64,000 bases of DNA from Methanobacterium sp. SMA-27 (GCF_000744455.1 NZ_JQLY01000001.1:744001-808000); one strand, 5' to 3'. Shown: positions 21,725 through 30,338, numbered from the stretch's first letter. The notes: generated by a model from the sequence alone, not told the origin. A program made the numbers and translations.

Positions 21725-22540
21725 TCACAGCTGCTGACACTGTGGACAGATGTAAGAGGATGTACTGCCTGTTTTTATCTTTTCAATGATGGTACAGCAA
21801 ACAGGGCAGGGTTCTCCTTCTTTATAAGCCACCAGGAAATCTTCAGTGGTGTATCCTCCTTTAATTCCATAAAAATCCATCTCATATGCCAGACCACCTT
21901 TATCAAGGGCATTTTTCAAATTTTCCCCCATTATTTTGTAAATATCATTTATTTCTCCCGGTTTTAAAGTATTTGCTAATCTTTGAGGGTGTATTTTAGC
22001 TTTAAAGAGGATATCCTGTATATATACGTTTCCAATGCCTCCAATTTTTTCCTGGTTTAAAATAAGGTTTTTTATCTGGGAACGTCCCTTAATTAATTTG
22101 GTGAAATATTCATTTGTGAAATTGGGATCTAGAGGAGAAAGTGCTATGTCCCTGGTGGGTTTGTGTTCGTTTAATTCTTGAGTTGGAACAAATTCTACGT
22201 GGCCAAACCACCAGAACCTGCATGTAAATCCTGATTGGTCATTAAATTGAAAGCGGTATTGATACTTCTCAGGCAAATATTCCCTGGTATTATAAAACAG
22301 AATATCAGCACCCATTCCAAGATTAAGCAAAAGATTAGAATTTCCAGATAATTCTAAAAATATCCATTTTCCCTTATTATATGCACCGGTAATTTTTTTA
22401 GATAGGATATTCTCTACAAAATCCTCTTTTTCCATGTTTAAACTTTTTTCTTGGGTTATTTCCACAAATTCAAATTTTTTATCTTTGAGTTCATTGGATA
22501 TCTGTCTGATTAATATCATAATTTCGGGTAATTCTGCCAT
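21725..22540 (-). CDS. Fpg/Nei-like DNA glycosylase family protein, altered catalytic residues
   Basis: The 271-residue protein has the Fpg/Nei layout: N-terminal domain, helix-two-turn-helix (KIGGIGNVYIQDILF, residues 166-180, with N171) and a C-terminal zinc finger (C245-x2-C248 and C265-x2-C268). True Fpg and Nei enzymes use Pro2 as the Schiff-base nucleophile in MPELPE; here the start is MAELPE, so residue 2 is Ala, though Glu3 and Lys58 remain. The zinc-finger Arg that contacts DNA (expected just before the third Cys) also appears missing (KTGSTSSYIC). It may be a weaker lyase with another nucleophile or a DNA-binding relative. Confidence 0.85.
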   Translation of the reverse strand: MAELPEIMILIRQISNELKDKKFEFVEITQEKSLNMEKEDFVENILSKKITGAYNKGKWIFLELSGNSNLLLNLGMGADILFYNTREYLPEKYQYRFQFNDQSGFTCRFWWFGHVEFVPTQELNEHKPTRDIALSPLDPNFTNEYFTKLIKGRSQIKNLILNQEKIGGIGNVYIQDILFKAKIHPQRLANTLKPGEINDIYKIMGENLKNALDKGGLAYEMDFYGIKGGYTTEDFLVAYKEGEPCPVCCTIIEKIKTGSTSSYICPQCQQL

Positions 22541-22771
22541 ATAATCCCTCTATTTTCAATGATTAAATAATTTAATCTACCTTCTCAATGTATTAATTTT
22601 CCTGTTAGAATAATATATTTGCAAAGTTCAAATTAAGAATAAATCTCAAATACCAATAAAGGGATTAAAAAATAAAAATAAAGAATTTTAAGTCTGTTGC
22701 TTTCCAATGGTGCATGAATAGTAAATTACGTATAGGTCTGACGATTATATGGACTTTACATTTTCTTTTAG

Positions 22772-23547
22772 TTATTTTTCTACAAAATTGTCCCTCATTG
22801 TGTAGAACCCTATTTTAAGCATTATTTTACCCATTAGTTTTTTAAATATACTTATTTTTGTATCGTAATAGTAATTTTCTAATTTATTGTAAAAGTGGTA
22901 GTCTGCCTGTAAATATCCGTTCAAACGGCGTGACATTTCTTTAACTATTCTAAATCTCATGTAATCCATTAAACTTGGCTTTGGAAGCTCAGAAGATTCA
23001 AGTGACTTGTAGAAGATCTTTGCTGTTTTTTGGATCTTTTTAATATTTTTCATGTCTGAACTGGAGGTTTTGGGCCATGGTGGTGTTTCAATTCCAAGTT
23101 TATCTACAATATTCATTCCCCATCCACCTGCAACCAACCCAATATAATTAAGGGTTTCTTTAAGTCCTATTCCTCCGGTTGTTGAAATTGCAATGGCATT
23201 TTGTTTGAAAAACTCTGGTCTGTGGCATAGGTAGGCCAGACGATCAACAAGTATTTTCATTAGCCATGTAACCTGCATAACATATACTGGTGAGGCTAAA
23301 ATCACACCATCTGCATCCATAATCCTATTTACAATTTCATCTCGATCATCATCTTTTAGGGGACAACGATCTTCACCCTTTGAAATACACACGAAACATC
23401 CTTTACATGGCTTTAGATTAACATCTTGAAGGAATAAATATTCAAATTCAACCTTTCCAAGAGCTTTCATCTCTTCTTCTAATTTTCTTGTTAATTTATA
23501 GGTGTTACCTTTTTTCTTGGACTTCCCATAATTGCTAAAATCTTCAT
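22772..23547 (-). pseudogene. Flavodoxin-family NAD(P)H reductase, frameshifted
   Basis: The main open frame (22772-23470) encodes FMN-binding flavodoxin-like residues with a Cys cluster (CKGCFVC and a later Cys), typical of iron-sulfur flavoproteins. Its expected N terminus is in another frame just upstream: ATG 23547 with an AGGGG site encodes MKILAIMGSPRKK, the FMN phosphate loop, then hits a stop. Reading resumes correctly (GNTYKLTRKLEEE) if one A is added to the six-A run (T run at 23510-23515). So one base is missing in a homopolymer. It could be a real null mutation, a sequencing error or a slippery site. Two TetR-type operator sites lie upstream. Confidence 0.82.
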
Positions 23548-23623
23548 TTAAATTTCCCCTTACCCCTAATTTTTAATATGTACTGTTTTGATTTCAATAA
23601 AATTACTATATCATAAAATATAC

Positions 23624-23639
23624 TAACGATTGTTCGTTA
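23624..23639. promoter_or_regulatory. TetR-type operator palindrome
   Basis: TAACGA-TTGT-TCGTTA is a perfect 6+6 inverted repeat. It lies 77 bp before the start of the frameshifted flavoprotein gene and is flanked by TATA-like sequence. The AACGnnnnnCGTT form is typical of TetR/AcrR operators. The regulator that reads it is not adjacent. Confidence 0.6.
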
Positions 23640-23669
23640 ATTGTAATCATGCAGCATAGTATATAAAAC

Positions 23670-23685
23670 TAACGTTCGTTCGTAT
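23670..23685. promoter_or_regulatory. Second TetR-type operator half-conserved copy
   Basis: TAACGTTCGTTCGTAT matches the palindrome at 23624 at about 13 of 16 positions and starts 46 bp after it. A TATA-like stretch (TATATAAAA, 23660-23668) directly precedes it, in the right position for the small plus-strand gene at 23792, so one repressor could control both directions. Confidence 0.5.
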
Positions 23686-23791
23686 AAATTTAATGTTTTT
23701 ATTAGGTAAAAATGAATGCGAATATGGTTATCTACAATAAATTAATTGAAAATATAAGCATTTATTATAATCTTGATTAGGAGTAATTTTG

Positions 23792-23920
23792 ATGGATTTT
23801 ATAAAAGTGATTATGGGAACATTGGTAATTTATTTAGGTTTGTTTTGGGTAATTTTAGATTATTATAATAATATAAACTACAAAAACCAGTTTCAAGAAA
23901 AAAAAGATTTATATAGATAA
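23792..23920 (+). CDS. 42-residue membrane peptide
   Basis: ATG 23792 follows TAGGAG by about 8 bases. The product has one hydrophobic helix (about residues 4-24) and a charged end (KNQFQEKKDLYR). It is divergent from the flavoprotein gene and shares its operator region. The function is unknown; small size limits confidence. Confidence 0.5.
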   Translation: MDFIKVIMGTLVIYLGLFWVILDYYNNINYKNQFQEKKDLYR

Positions 23921-24046
23921 CAATTTTATGTTAGGATTCATTTTTATCTTCTTTGGATAAATTTCTAATTGATGATCATAGGTCGAATTTTAGTAAATTC
24001 ATCTAAAAGATCATGGAAGTTTGAGTAAAAATAAAAAAAGAGAATT

Positions 24047-24208
24047 TTATTTAATTTCTTCAAATAGGTCTTTATCAAGCCCACACAATGGACATACCCA
24101 GTCATCTGGTAAATCTTCAAAGGGTGTTCCTGGTGCTACTCCTTGATCTGGGTCTCCTACTTCAGGATTGTAGACATACTGACAACCTGAACATTGATAT
24201 TTTTTCAT
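24047..24208 (-). CDS. Rubredoxin
   Basis: The 53-residue protein has both iron-binding knuckles, C6-x2-C9 (CSGC) and C39-x2-C42 (CPLC), and the conserved core [18 protein letters not shown] and LPDDWVCP. It is a cytoplasmic one-electron carrier holding one Fe(SCys)4 centre. In methanogens it feeds flavodiiron oxygen reductases or peroxide reductases. A GGGAGATG site precedes the ATG. It is near, but not clearly cotranscribed with, the broken flavoprotein gene at 22772. Length and motifs match the family fully. Confidence 0.95.
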   Translation of the reverse strand: MKKYQCSGCQYVYNPEVGDPDQGVAPGTPFEDLPDDWVCPLCGLDKDLFEEIK

Positions 24209-24363
24209 TTAACATCTCCCCAATTTTTTTATTCCATAGTTATTTTTGTAAATTTTTTTTGGAAAAGTGTAGTCTTTCTATAAATTAATATATTGTCCAA
24301 GATTTTTTTTATGAAAAGTTAATTAACCTTTAGGGGAATAATATTATTTTGAGGGGATTTTAA

Positions 24364-24609
24364 ATGGATGAAGAATATAAAGAAGTCTTGAAAGTTCTAT
24401 ATGATTCATATAAGGAAAATCCAAAATATCAGGTAGATAATAACGATTTAAAAGAAAAATTAGATATTAAACCCGATGAATTAGTTGTTATCACGAATTA
24501 TTTAGAAGGAGAAAGATATCTAACAATTGAGCCATATCTAGATGGTTTTGAAGTAAATATCCTTCCTCGTGGAATAAAATTAGTAGAAAAATGGAATAAA
24601 AAAGAGTAG
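24364..24609 (+). CDS. Small winged-helix-like protein
   Basis: The 81-residue product is mostly helical at first (MDEEYKEVLKVLYDSYKEN, NNDLKEKLDIKPDELVVITNYL) and then has a beta wing-like segment (RYLTIEPYLDGFEVNILPRG), as in small archaeal winged-helix proteins. AGGGG precedes the ATG by about 8 bases. It could be a DNA-binding protein; the assignment rests on secondary-structure pattern only. Confidence 0.7.
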   Translation: MDEEYKEVLKVLYDSYKENPKYQVDNNDLKEKLDIKPDELVVITNYLEGERYLTIEPYLDGFEVNILPRGIKLVEKWNKKE

Positions 24610-24736
24610 GATATGGGTGTTTATAAACCTGTCTTCTTCTACATATCAAATCTGCTACTTCTTTTGATGATTTGAATGGGAATCATTTAATTTAATGATT
24701 ATAAAGGCATGATTGGATATATTGAAAGTAATTCAA

Positions 24737-25660
24737 TTAAGCTAATACATAAACGAAGTAACAATTTACTAGGATTATAACTACGAAAACCGTTGCAACA
24801 TTGAGTGTGGCTAGTTTTGTAGCTGGTATTTTAGCTATAGGTCTTTTAATTATTGCAACGATCCCTAAACTTAATGAAATAACTGAAATTAGGGCGAGTA
24901 TTAGAAAATTAATGCTTTGAGGAAATAGATTAGTGAATGATAAAACTATAAATGAAGTTGTGGTTAGTATTGCTAGTATTCCAAGTAATTTAAAACTGAA
25001 TTCACGTCCTTTAATTACTGTCCATGTAATTTTATTGCCTAATTTATCCCCTTCCAGATCAGGAATTTCAACTCCTACAGTAAACATTAGTTGTAAAAAC
25101 ACAAAGGGTATTGAGAAAATTAGGAATGGGAGATCAATTGTACCCATTACAACAAAATAACCCATTGCGGGCATTATAAAGCCGTTTATTGCATTTGCAA
25201 ATTCTCCTAATCTGCGATATGATAATTTGATGGGAGGAGCGGAATAAAACCATACTAGAGCGTTTCCAACTAACACGAACAAGAAGAATGAAATTGGATA
25301 TGAATAAATAACCGTGAAAAATGCTCCAATAATTATGGATATGATAATAAAAAATATTGCTAAATTTTTTGATATTCCTCTTAACTCTGGATTTTCAACT
25401 AAGATACCACTTCCACCTGTGAAGGTAGTAGGAGTGCCATAATGGTCGACTTCAAAATCAAAATAATCATTGGCATAATGGATAGCCATACTGGCCATAA
25501 ACAGAATCAAATATCCCCAAATAAATTTAGATAAAACGAATTGTGCATTTAATAGAAGAGCAAATAGGGCTCCTATTAAAAAGTACATAAAAATACCAAA
25601 GGTGAACTGAGGTTTTCCTAATTCTATAATTTTTTTTAAAGTATCCTTATTGTAATTTAT
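24737..25660 (-). CDS. UbiA-family prenyltransferase, copy 1, apparent ATA start
   Basis: The membrane enzyme has the two Asp-rich prenyl-diphosphate/Mg sites (NDYFDFEVD and DLEGDKLGNK), the SGGSG loop and about eight to nine helices. It is related to MenA-type and other UbiA enzymes that attach prenyl chains to aromatic or lipid acceptors. The first in-frame ATG is at 25588, but sequence matching the paralogues at 41045 and 41994 (IIELGKPQFTFGIF) continues upstream. Aligned to the 307-residue copy at 41045, the start falls exactly on ATA (25658-25660), giving the same length. No ATG, GTG or TTG is in frame before the stop, so it uses a rare start or its start is mutated. Confidence 0.85.
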   Translation of the reverse strand: MNYNKDTLKKIIELGKPQFTFGIFMYFLIGALFALLLNAQFVLSKFIWGYLILFMASMAIHYANDYFDFEVDHYGTPTTFTGGSGILVENPELRGISKNLAIFFIIISIIIGAFFTVIYSYPISFFLFVLVGNALVWFYSAPPIKLSYRRLGEFANAINGFIMPAMGYFVVMGTIDLPFLIFSIPFVFLQLMFTVGVEIPDLEGDKLGNKITWTVIKGREFSFKLLGILAILTTTSFIVLSFTNLFPQSINFLILALISVISLSLGIVAIIKRPIAKIPATKLATLNVATVFVVIILVNCYFVYVLA

Positions 25661-25775
25661 AGTAATTTCAAATACCCCAATCTAATTATATTGCCCTACA
25701 GTAAAATAAATTTAATCTTTAAACATGAATAAATGTAAGGAATAAATTTTAAGATTAATTTATCTAATTGTTACA

Positions 25776-27533
25776 TTAGTTATCCTCATCTCTATCGAGT
25801 ATAGCATAGAATCCATCAGTATCAGCATATACCGGTTTGAATCCATGTTTTTCAGCCCTTTTCATTGTTTTCTGAAGAAAATCTCTTCCCCATGCAGTTA
25901 TGGCTTCCGAGCACTCAATGCTGTACCATCTAAATGTGCTGTGATTGTAAAGTCCATAAATAGTGCTGGCGAGTCTTTTAAATGCTTTTTGTTGATAATT
26001 TAACACCTGACGTTCTCTGTAATCTGTGGATTCTGCTATGAGAGATTTAATTTGCATTCTATTTTCTAACACTTCGCTGACAACCGATGGAATAAATCCT
26101 TGGGGAGATTTCCTGAATTTATACCCGAATTCTGGTGCTATGTGGCATTCTTCACTATCATATTCAACCAGTGTTTCGGGTGAAATATTTTTAGAAATTA
26201 TTATGCTGGGATAGAGGCTTCTAAAGTCGAAGTAATAAATATTCGTGTGTAATCCCTTAACAGGTTCTTCAACATAGCCACCCACCACATCTCTTAAATA
26301 ATTTCCAAATTTGTTAGGTGCTATGTCCCCGTATTCAAAGGCTTTCCTTATTAAATACCATTCTACCTGTTTTCCCGAGCCCATACGAGCCACATCAAAT
26401 AAGGGCTGGCCAACAATTCGTGTTAATTCCATACTCAATGGCAGCATTTTCTCTCCGATTTCGGTGACTGCCATTACATCTCCCAGTGAATATCTAAAGA
26501 GTTTCTCTAATTTTTCACCACCATCGTTCCAACAGGTGTATACCTCGTGTCCGGGGATATCAATTTTATTCTTCCCAAAAAGTTCTTTATACACCCTTTT
26601 CAGCGAATGATGCTCCAGTGGCAAGTTACGGTGCATGTTGGAATAGAGATCGATATGAATTCTTCCCTTTATCTGTGTGGCATTTCTAAGGCCATTATTA
26701 GTGATTCTAAGGTATGACCCATCAACTCCTAATTTAAGGGGTACACCCAACTTCTCTGCCCTCTCCTTAATATAGGGAAAGTCAAAACGGTCTGAATTGT
26801 ATCCGAGAATAATATCTGGGTCTTCTGATTGTATGGTGTCAACATATCTTTCAATTAACTCTTTCTCGCTGGGCAAGGTTTTTACAAAGTCCAGTGACGA
26901 TTTTTTGGTGGAAAATATCTTCTGATAGCCCTGGTTACTTGAGAAGCTTACCATGATTATGGGATCTTCCTTTACCTGGGGCATGCCCTTGGGATTGCAT
27001 GCTTCAATATTAAAACTAAGCATATTGAGTCCCTCTAAATCAGATTCTAGATTTTTAGGTTCGCCATGTATTTCAAATAAGCATTTTCCACCACGCGAGG
27101 AATGGGTGGAATTCAATACATTACCCTCCGCTTCTATGGTGTTCATGGGGAATAATCCGTTATCTATGAGATATCTGCGGTAAAATGGTATATCATACTC
27201 CCTGATATTTTCAACGGATTTCAATTTCAGTATTTTATCTTTTAACTTGTAGATATCCTGGGGATGATTAAGGGTTACCTTAAGGAAATCTTTCAATAGC
27301 CCATTATCTCTTTTTTGGAGTTTTTCTACTTTAAGAAGCTTCAATTCACTTAAATCATTTATACAGTTGTCCATATCATGCGGTTGAACATATATGTATG
27401 GTCTGAAACTTTTATCCAGGGCTATTATTGATCCTTCATTTTCTCCAATGAATCTGCCAAATAATCTTATCACTGCAACATGGTTCTTGGTGATGTAATC
27501 AATGTCTAAGAGTACGAATTGTCTAGTCTCCAT
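25776..27533 (-). CDS. Family B DNA polymerase large subunit (PolB1-like), divergent
   Basis: The 585-residue protein ends shortly after motif C, as in the split PolB1 of Methanothermobacter (MTH1208). Domains in order: N-terminal domain, 3'-5' exonuclease (about 165-365) and palm/fingers. Exo II (YNSDRFDF, D251), Exo III (YSLGD, D352), motif A (DFRSLYPS, D436) and motif C (ADTDG, D571 and D573) are intact. Exo I, normally F-D-I-E, reads SFNIE, so N175 replaces the first metal-binding Asp. Motif B reads RLASTIYG where R-L-A-N-x-x-Y-G is usual. Proofreading may be lost. The small PolB2 partner is not in the window. Two related unknown genes are divergent. It could be a second polymerase rather than the replicative one. 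Confidence 0.9.
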   Translation of the reverse strand: METRQFVLLDIDYITKNHVAVIRLFGRFIGENEGSIIALDKSFRPYIYVQPHDMDNCINDLSELKLLKVEKLQKRDNGLLKDFLKVTLNHPQDIYKLKDKILKLKSVENIREYDIPFYRRYLIDNGLFPMNTIEAEGNVLNSTHSSRGGKCLFEIHGEPKNLESDLEGLNMLSFNIEACNPKGMPQVKEDPIIMVSFSSNQGYQKIFSTKKSSLDFVKTLPSEKELIERYVDTIQSEDPDIILGYNSDRFDFPYIKERAEKLGVPLKLGVDGSYLRITNNGLRNATQIKGRIHIDLYSNMHRNLPLEHHSLKRVYKELFGKNKIDIPGHEVYTCWNDGGEKLEKLFRYSLGDVMAVTEIGEKMLPLSMELTRIVGQPLFDVARMGSGKQVEWYLIRKAFEYGDIAPNKFGNYLRDVVGGYVEEPVKGLHTNIYYFDFRSLYPSIIISKNISPETLVEYDSEECHIAPEFGYKFRKSPQGFIPSVVSEVLENRMQIKSLIAESTDYRERQVLNYQQKAFKRLASTIYGLYNHSTFRWYSIECSEAITAWGRDFLQKTMKRAEKHGFKPVYADTDGFYAILDRDEDN

Positions 27534-27665
27534 ATAAGATTTAATTTATTATGCGTGGGTTATATACTTTTTAAATCATTATTACTTCTCATATGCTCTC
27601 TACCTCAATTTCCATGACCTTTGGATGATATAGTAATTAACCCGGTAGGGGAGGTGAAAATAGAT

Positions 27666-28043
27666 ATGAGAATGAGTGAAGGGGAACCCCAAGGGAGAAT
27701 TGCAGAACTATATAATCCTGAAATGTTCCAAGAACGTGAAGAAGTCATTTTATTTACCAGAGATGAATTCAATCGCACTTACACATCTATGAGGGAACAG
27801 ATCGACTATATTAATAAACCTGATCTGCATCTGTGTAGAAGTGAAGAATGGAAGTTAATAGGATACTGGCCAAAAATTCTGGGTAGAGTACATATCCTGG
27901 ATATGAACATGGATGCAATATTGAAAAAAGAACCATTACAATGCTATCTTGATGCATGCCTATACAATGCAGTTGGAAGTTTAGAGAAGAATGTTGCAGT
28001 ATCTAAAAGGAAGGTACCAGCACAATCACAACTTCCAATTTAA
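27666..28043 (+). CDS. Unknown protein beside PolB1, paralogue A
   Basis: This 125-residue protein starts at ATG 27666, eight bases after a strong GGGGAGGTGA; an upstream TTG at 27621 is unlikely. It shows mixed alpha/beta content with the phrase EVILFTRDEFNRTYTSMREQ. The neighbour at 28073 carries a similar phrase (DILVFPTRDFHKWQGDIKEY), so the two are probably distant paralogues. Residues 80-125 contain CYLDACLYNAVGSLEKN. No family is recognised. It is divergent from PolB1, sharing a 130-bp spacer, and forms a likely two-gene operon with 28073. Confidence 0.72.
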   Translation: MRMSEGEPQGRIAELYNPEMFQEREEVILFTRDEFNRTYTSMREQIDYINKPDLHLCRSEEWKLIGYWPKILGRVHILDMNMDAILKKEPLQCYLDACLYNAVGSLEKNVAVSKRKVPAQSQLPI

Positions 28044-28072
28044 CTCTGCTAATTTTAATGGACTGATATAAT

Positions 28073-28588
28073 ATGCGTTACAGCTACGGCATCATGGACA
28101 GAAGAAAGATATTGTTGTACGAGCCACAAATATTTCTAAGTGGGGATGACATTCTAGTCTTCCCCACCAGAGACTTCCATAAATGGCAGGGTGATATAAA
28201 GGAATATATAGATGGTTTATACCAGATCAACTCCACAAATATGAAGAAAACCAAATCCTTCAACATAGCAGAGTTTAACCTGGCAGTGGGTGTGCTTAAC
28301 AACATTACAGAAGAACTTGAACACCTTTTTGACCCGAATAGGGTAACTGATTATTCCTATCATTACATATCAACTTTGGATGAAAAGTACAAGAAACAGA
28401 TAGGAAATAGTTACACCAGTGATATGCGGAGATGCGACATCAAAATACTTGTCAAACCCAAAATAACACCCAGACTGAAATACCATAACATGATGGAAAT
28501 AGTAAACCAGGTAGCAATAGATTTTGCAGATGCCAGTGGCCAGAAATCTAAGAAAACTGTGACCCCTCAAAGTTTTAGAATGTTATAA
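28073..28588 (+). CDS. Unknown protein beside PolB1, paralogue B
   Basis: This 171-residue soluble protein starts 29 bp after paralogue A. Besides the shared ILVFPTRDF segment (about residues 27-35), it has a helical centre (FNIAEFNLAVGVLNNITEEL) and a beta-like part (RCDIKILVKPKITPRLKY). It has no Cys cluster and no membrane segment. The family is unknown. Pairing with paralogue A and divergent placement beside a family B polymerase suggest, without proof, a DNA-related or structural complex. Confidence 0.72.
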   Translation: MRYSYGIMDRRKILLYEPQIFLSGDDILVFPTRDFHKWQGDIKEYIDGLYQINSTNMKKTKSFNIAEFNLAVGVLNNITEELEHLFDPNRVTDYSYHYISTLDEKYKKQIGNSYTSDMRRCDIKILVKPKITPRLKYHNMMEIVNQVAIDFADASGQKSKKTVTPQSFRML

Positions 28589-28697
28589 TAATTTCAATAA
28601 ATATAAATTAATTAGAATAATTTCCAATTATATTAAGATATCGTTTGTAGATATGTGGTTTTAGCAGTGTTCTAAAAGAAAATAGGGTGTTAAACTA

Positions 28698-29507
28698 ATG
28701 ATAAATAGTTCTGAAGAGAAAAGAAATTTGGATCTAAAAAGAAGGGGACAGATTTCACCGGAAGATCTTAAAGCATATGCTGAATTTTCAACAGAACATT
28801 TAATCAAAATGTTAGATGATAGTAATCCTCAAAAAAGAACAATTGATGCGACTATTTTAGGAAATAAAAGGGACAGTAAGAGCATTAGAAATCTATGCGC
28901 TTCTTTGAAGAAAGAAAATGCACTCTATCCACGAATTGCCATGTCTGAAGCGTTAGGAAAAATGGGTGAAGCATCAGTTCCACCATTAATCAAATTATTG
29001 GGTCAAATTGGGAAGAATCAAGAAGTTGAATTACCAAAAAAATATTTTAACAAGAGAAGTTTCCCATTAGCACGTGATATGGCCGCAAGAACCATTATAA
29101 AAATTGGAAAACCAGCTACACCTTATCTAATCAAAGTAATGGAAGAACAAGATGATTTTATCATGCAACAGGCAATTGATGCTATAGGGGGAATAGCAGC
29201 TAAGACAGATGATAAAAGTGCATTGTCTGTTATGATTGATGGCCTTGAAATACATTCAGATAATAAAATTAGTTTATGGAAAATAATAAGAGCTTTAAGT
29301 GGATTTAAACATAATGAAGAAGCATTAACCCCATTGGTAAGTATATTAAAAAGTAATTATGATGCTGCAATTATATGGGAGTCAGCAAGAACCCTAGGTC
29401 AAATTAATATTAGTAGACCAGATGTTATAACTGCACTTCATGAATTAGAACAAACTGATAATCCTGAAATTAAAAAAGCATCGAAAAATGCCTTAATTAA
29501 TTTATAA
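28698..29507 (+). CDS. HEAT-repeat protein
   Basis: The 269-residue protein is built of HEAT or PBS-lyase-type helical repeats (for example LIKMLDDSNPQKRTIDATIL, ALGKMGEASVPPLIKLLGQ, TIIKIGKPATPYLIKVMEE, ARTLGQINISRPDVITALHE). Such alpha-solenoids act as protein scaffolds; bilin-lyase relatives also carry these repeats, but no cofactor site is visible. GGGTG precedes the ATG. The partner is unknown and the gene stands alone. Confidence 0.88.
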   Translation: MINSSEEKRNLDLKRRGQISPEDLKAYAEFSTEHLIKMLDDSNPQKRTIDATILGNKRDSKSIRNLCASLKKENALYPRIAMSEALGKMGEASVPPLIKLLGQIGKNQEVELPKKYFNKRSFPLARDMAARTIIKIGKPATPYLIKVMEEQDDFIMQQAIDAIGGIAAKTDDKSALSVMIDGLEIHSDNKISLWKIIRALSGFKHNEEALTPLVSILKSNYDAAIIWESARTLGQINISRPDVITALHELEQTDNPEIKKASKNALINL

Positions 29508-29527
29508 CCGCTATGATTTGATGAGGA

Positions 29528-29878
29528 TTAATGATGTTGAATTAGCACTATTGTGGCCCCATTTGGATCTTCTAAGAATGCAAGGGTTCCAATTGTTATT
29601 GGCATGGGTTCTTTGGTGATTTTGGCACCTTTGGATTTGAGTTCTTTTACCGTGGTGTTTATGTCTTCAACTTCCATTCCCACTGAAAATAGGCCAGTTT
29701 CATTTTCTGTATTTTTTATGAGTTCTATCATAGCATCTCCTTCCCCTTTCAATAGTGTGATTGTTAATCCGGGGTAAGGGTTGTGTTGGCTATCTATTTT
29801 AAGTCCCATAACATCTGTGTAAAATTTAGTTGACTCAGCCATATCCTCAACTATGATGGTAGCGTATTTAACTTTCAT
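29528..29878 (-). CDS. VOC/glyoxalase-fold family protein
   Basis: The 116-residue protein begins [20 protein letters not shown], the usual first beta-alpha-beta unit of the vicinal oxygen chelate fold, and ends [16 protein letters not shown] with the second. A Glu or His metal ligand can be proposed (MIELIKN and the C-terminal E-D-P-N-G loop). It may be a glyoxalase-like, resistance or binding protein. A GTG at 29887 sits in the GGTGA ribosome binding site, so ATG 29878 is the start. It converges with the HEAT-repeat gene. Confidence 0.88.
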   Translation of the reverse strand: MKVKYATIIVEDMAESTKFYTDVMGLKIDSQHNPYPGLTITLLKGEGDAMIELIKNTENETGLFSVGMEVEDINTTVKELKSKGAKITKEPMPITIGTLAFLEDPNGATIVLIQHH

Positions 29879-30041
29879 ATTTGTCACCTGTATGAATAAT
29901 TGTTGTAATTAATAATTTAATTTTTCCCATTTGGTAATTTTTTTTCATTATCAAAATTAGTTTATACCTTAAATCCTTATATCCAATAATAAGAAACTTT
30001 TCTATATTCAAAGCTGATTTGATAGAAAGAGGTGTTATATA

Positions 30042-30338
30042 ATGGTTGAAGTGAAAATATTGGAGTTTGGGTATTCCTTGGAATCTAATATGGCCATAAT
30101 GAAATTTTTTATCAAAGGATTGGATAAGAAAACCAAAGAGCAAATGTTAAGTATGCTTGAGAACATTCCTTTAGGCGAATTAAAACGTTTTGAAGTAACA
30201 TCAGATACAGATAATGGTATAATACTTCTTGAAAGATTCAGTGAAGAAGAATATCCATTCCAACTTAACATTCCATCCGAAGATGAGGTTGTATCGGTGG
30301 AGAATATGGTTAAAAAATTCATGTCAAAGGGTGGGTAA
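30042..30338 (+). CDS. Hypothetical protein, 98 residues
   Basis: GAGGTG precedes the ATG by about 8 bases. The alpha/beta product (VKILEFGYSLESNMAIMKFF, KEQMLSMLENIPLGELKRF, DNGIILLERFSEEEYPFQL) has no Cys and no membrane segment. No family is recognised. It is divergent from the VOC gene. Confidence 0.7.
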   Translation: MVEVKILEFGYSLESNMAIMKFFIKGLDKKTKEQMLSMLENIPLGELKRFEVTSDTDNGIILLERFSEEEYPFQLNIPSEDEVVSVENMVKKFMSKGG

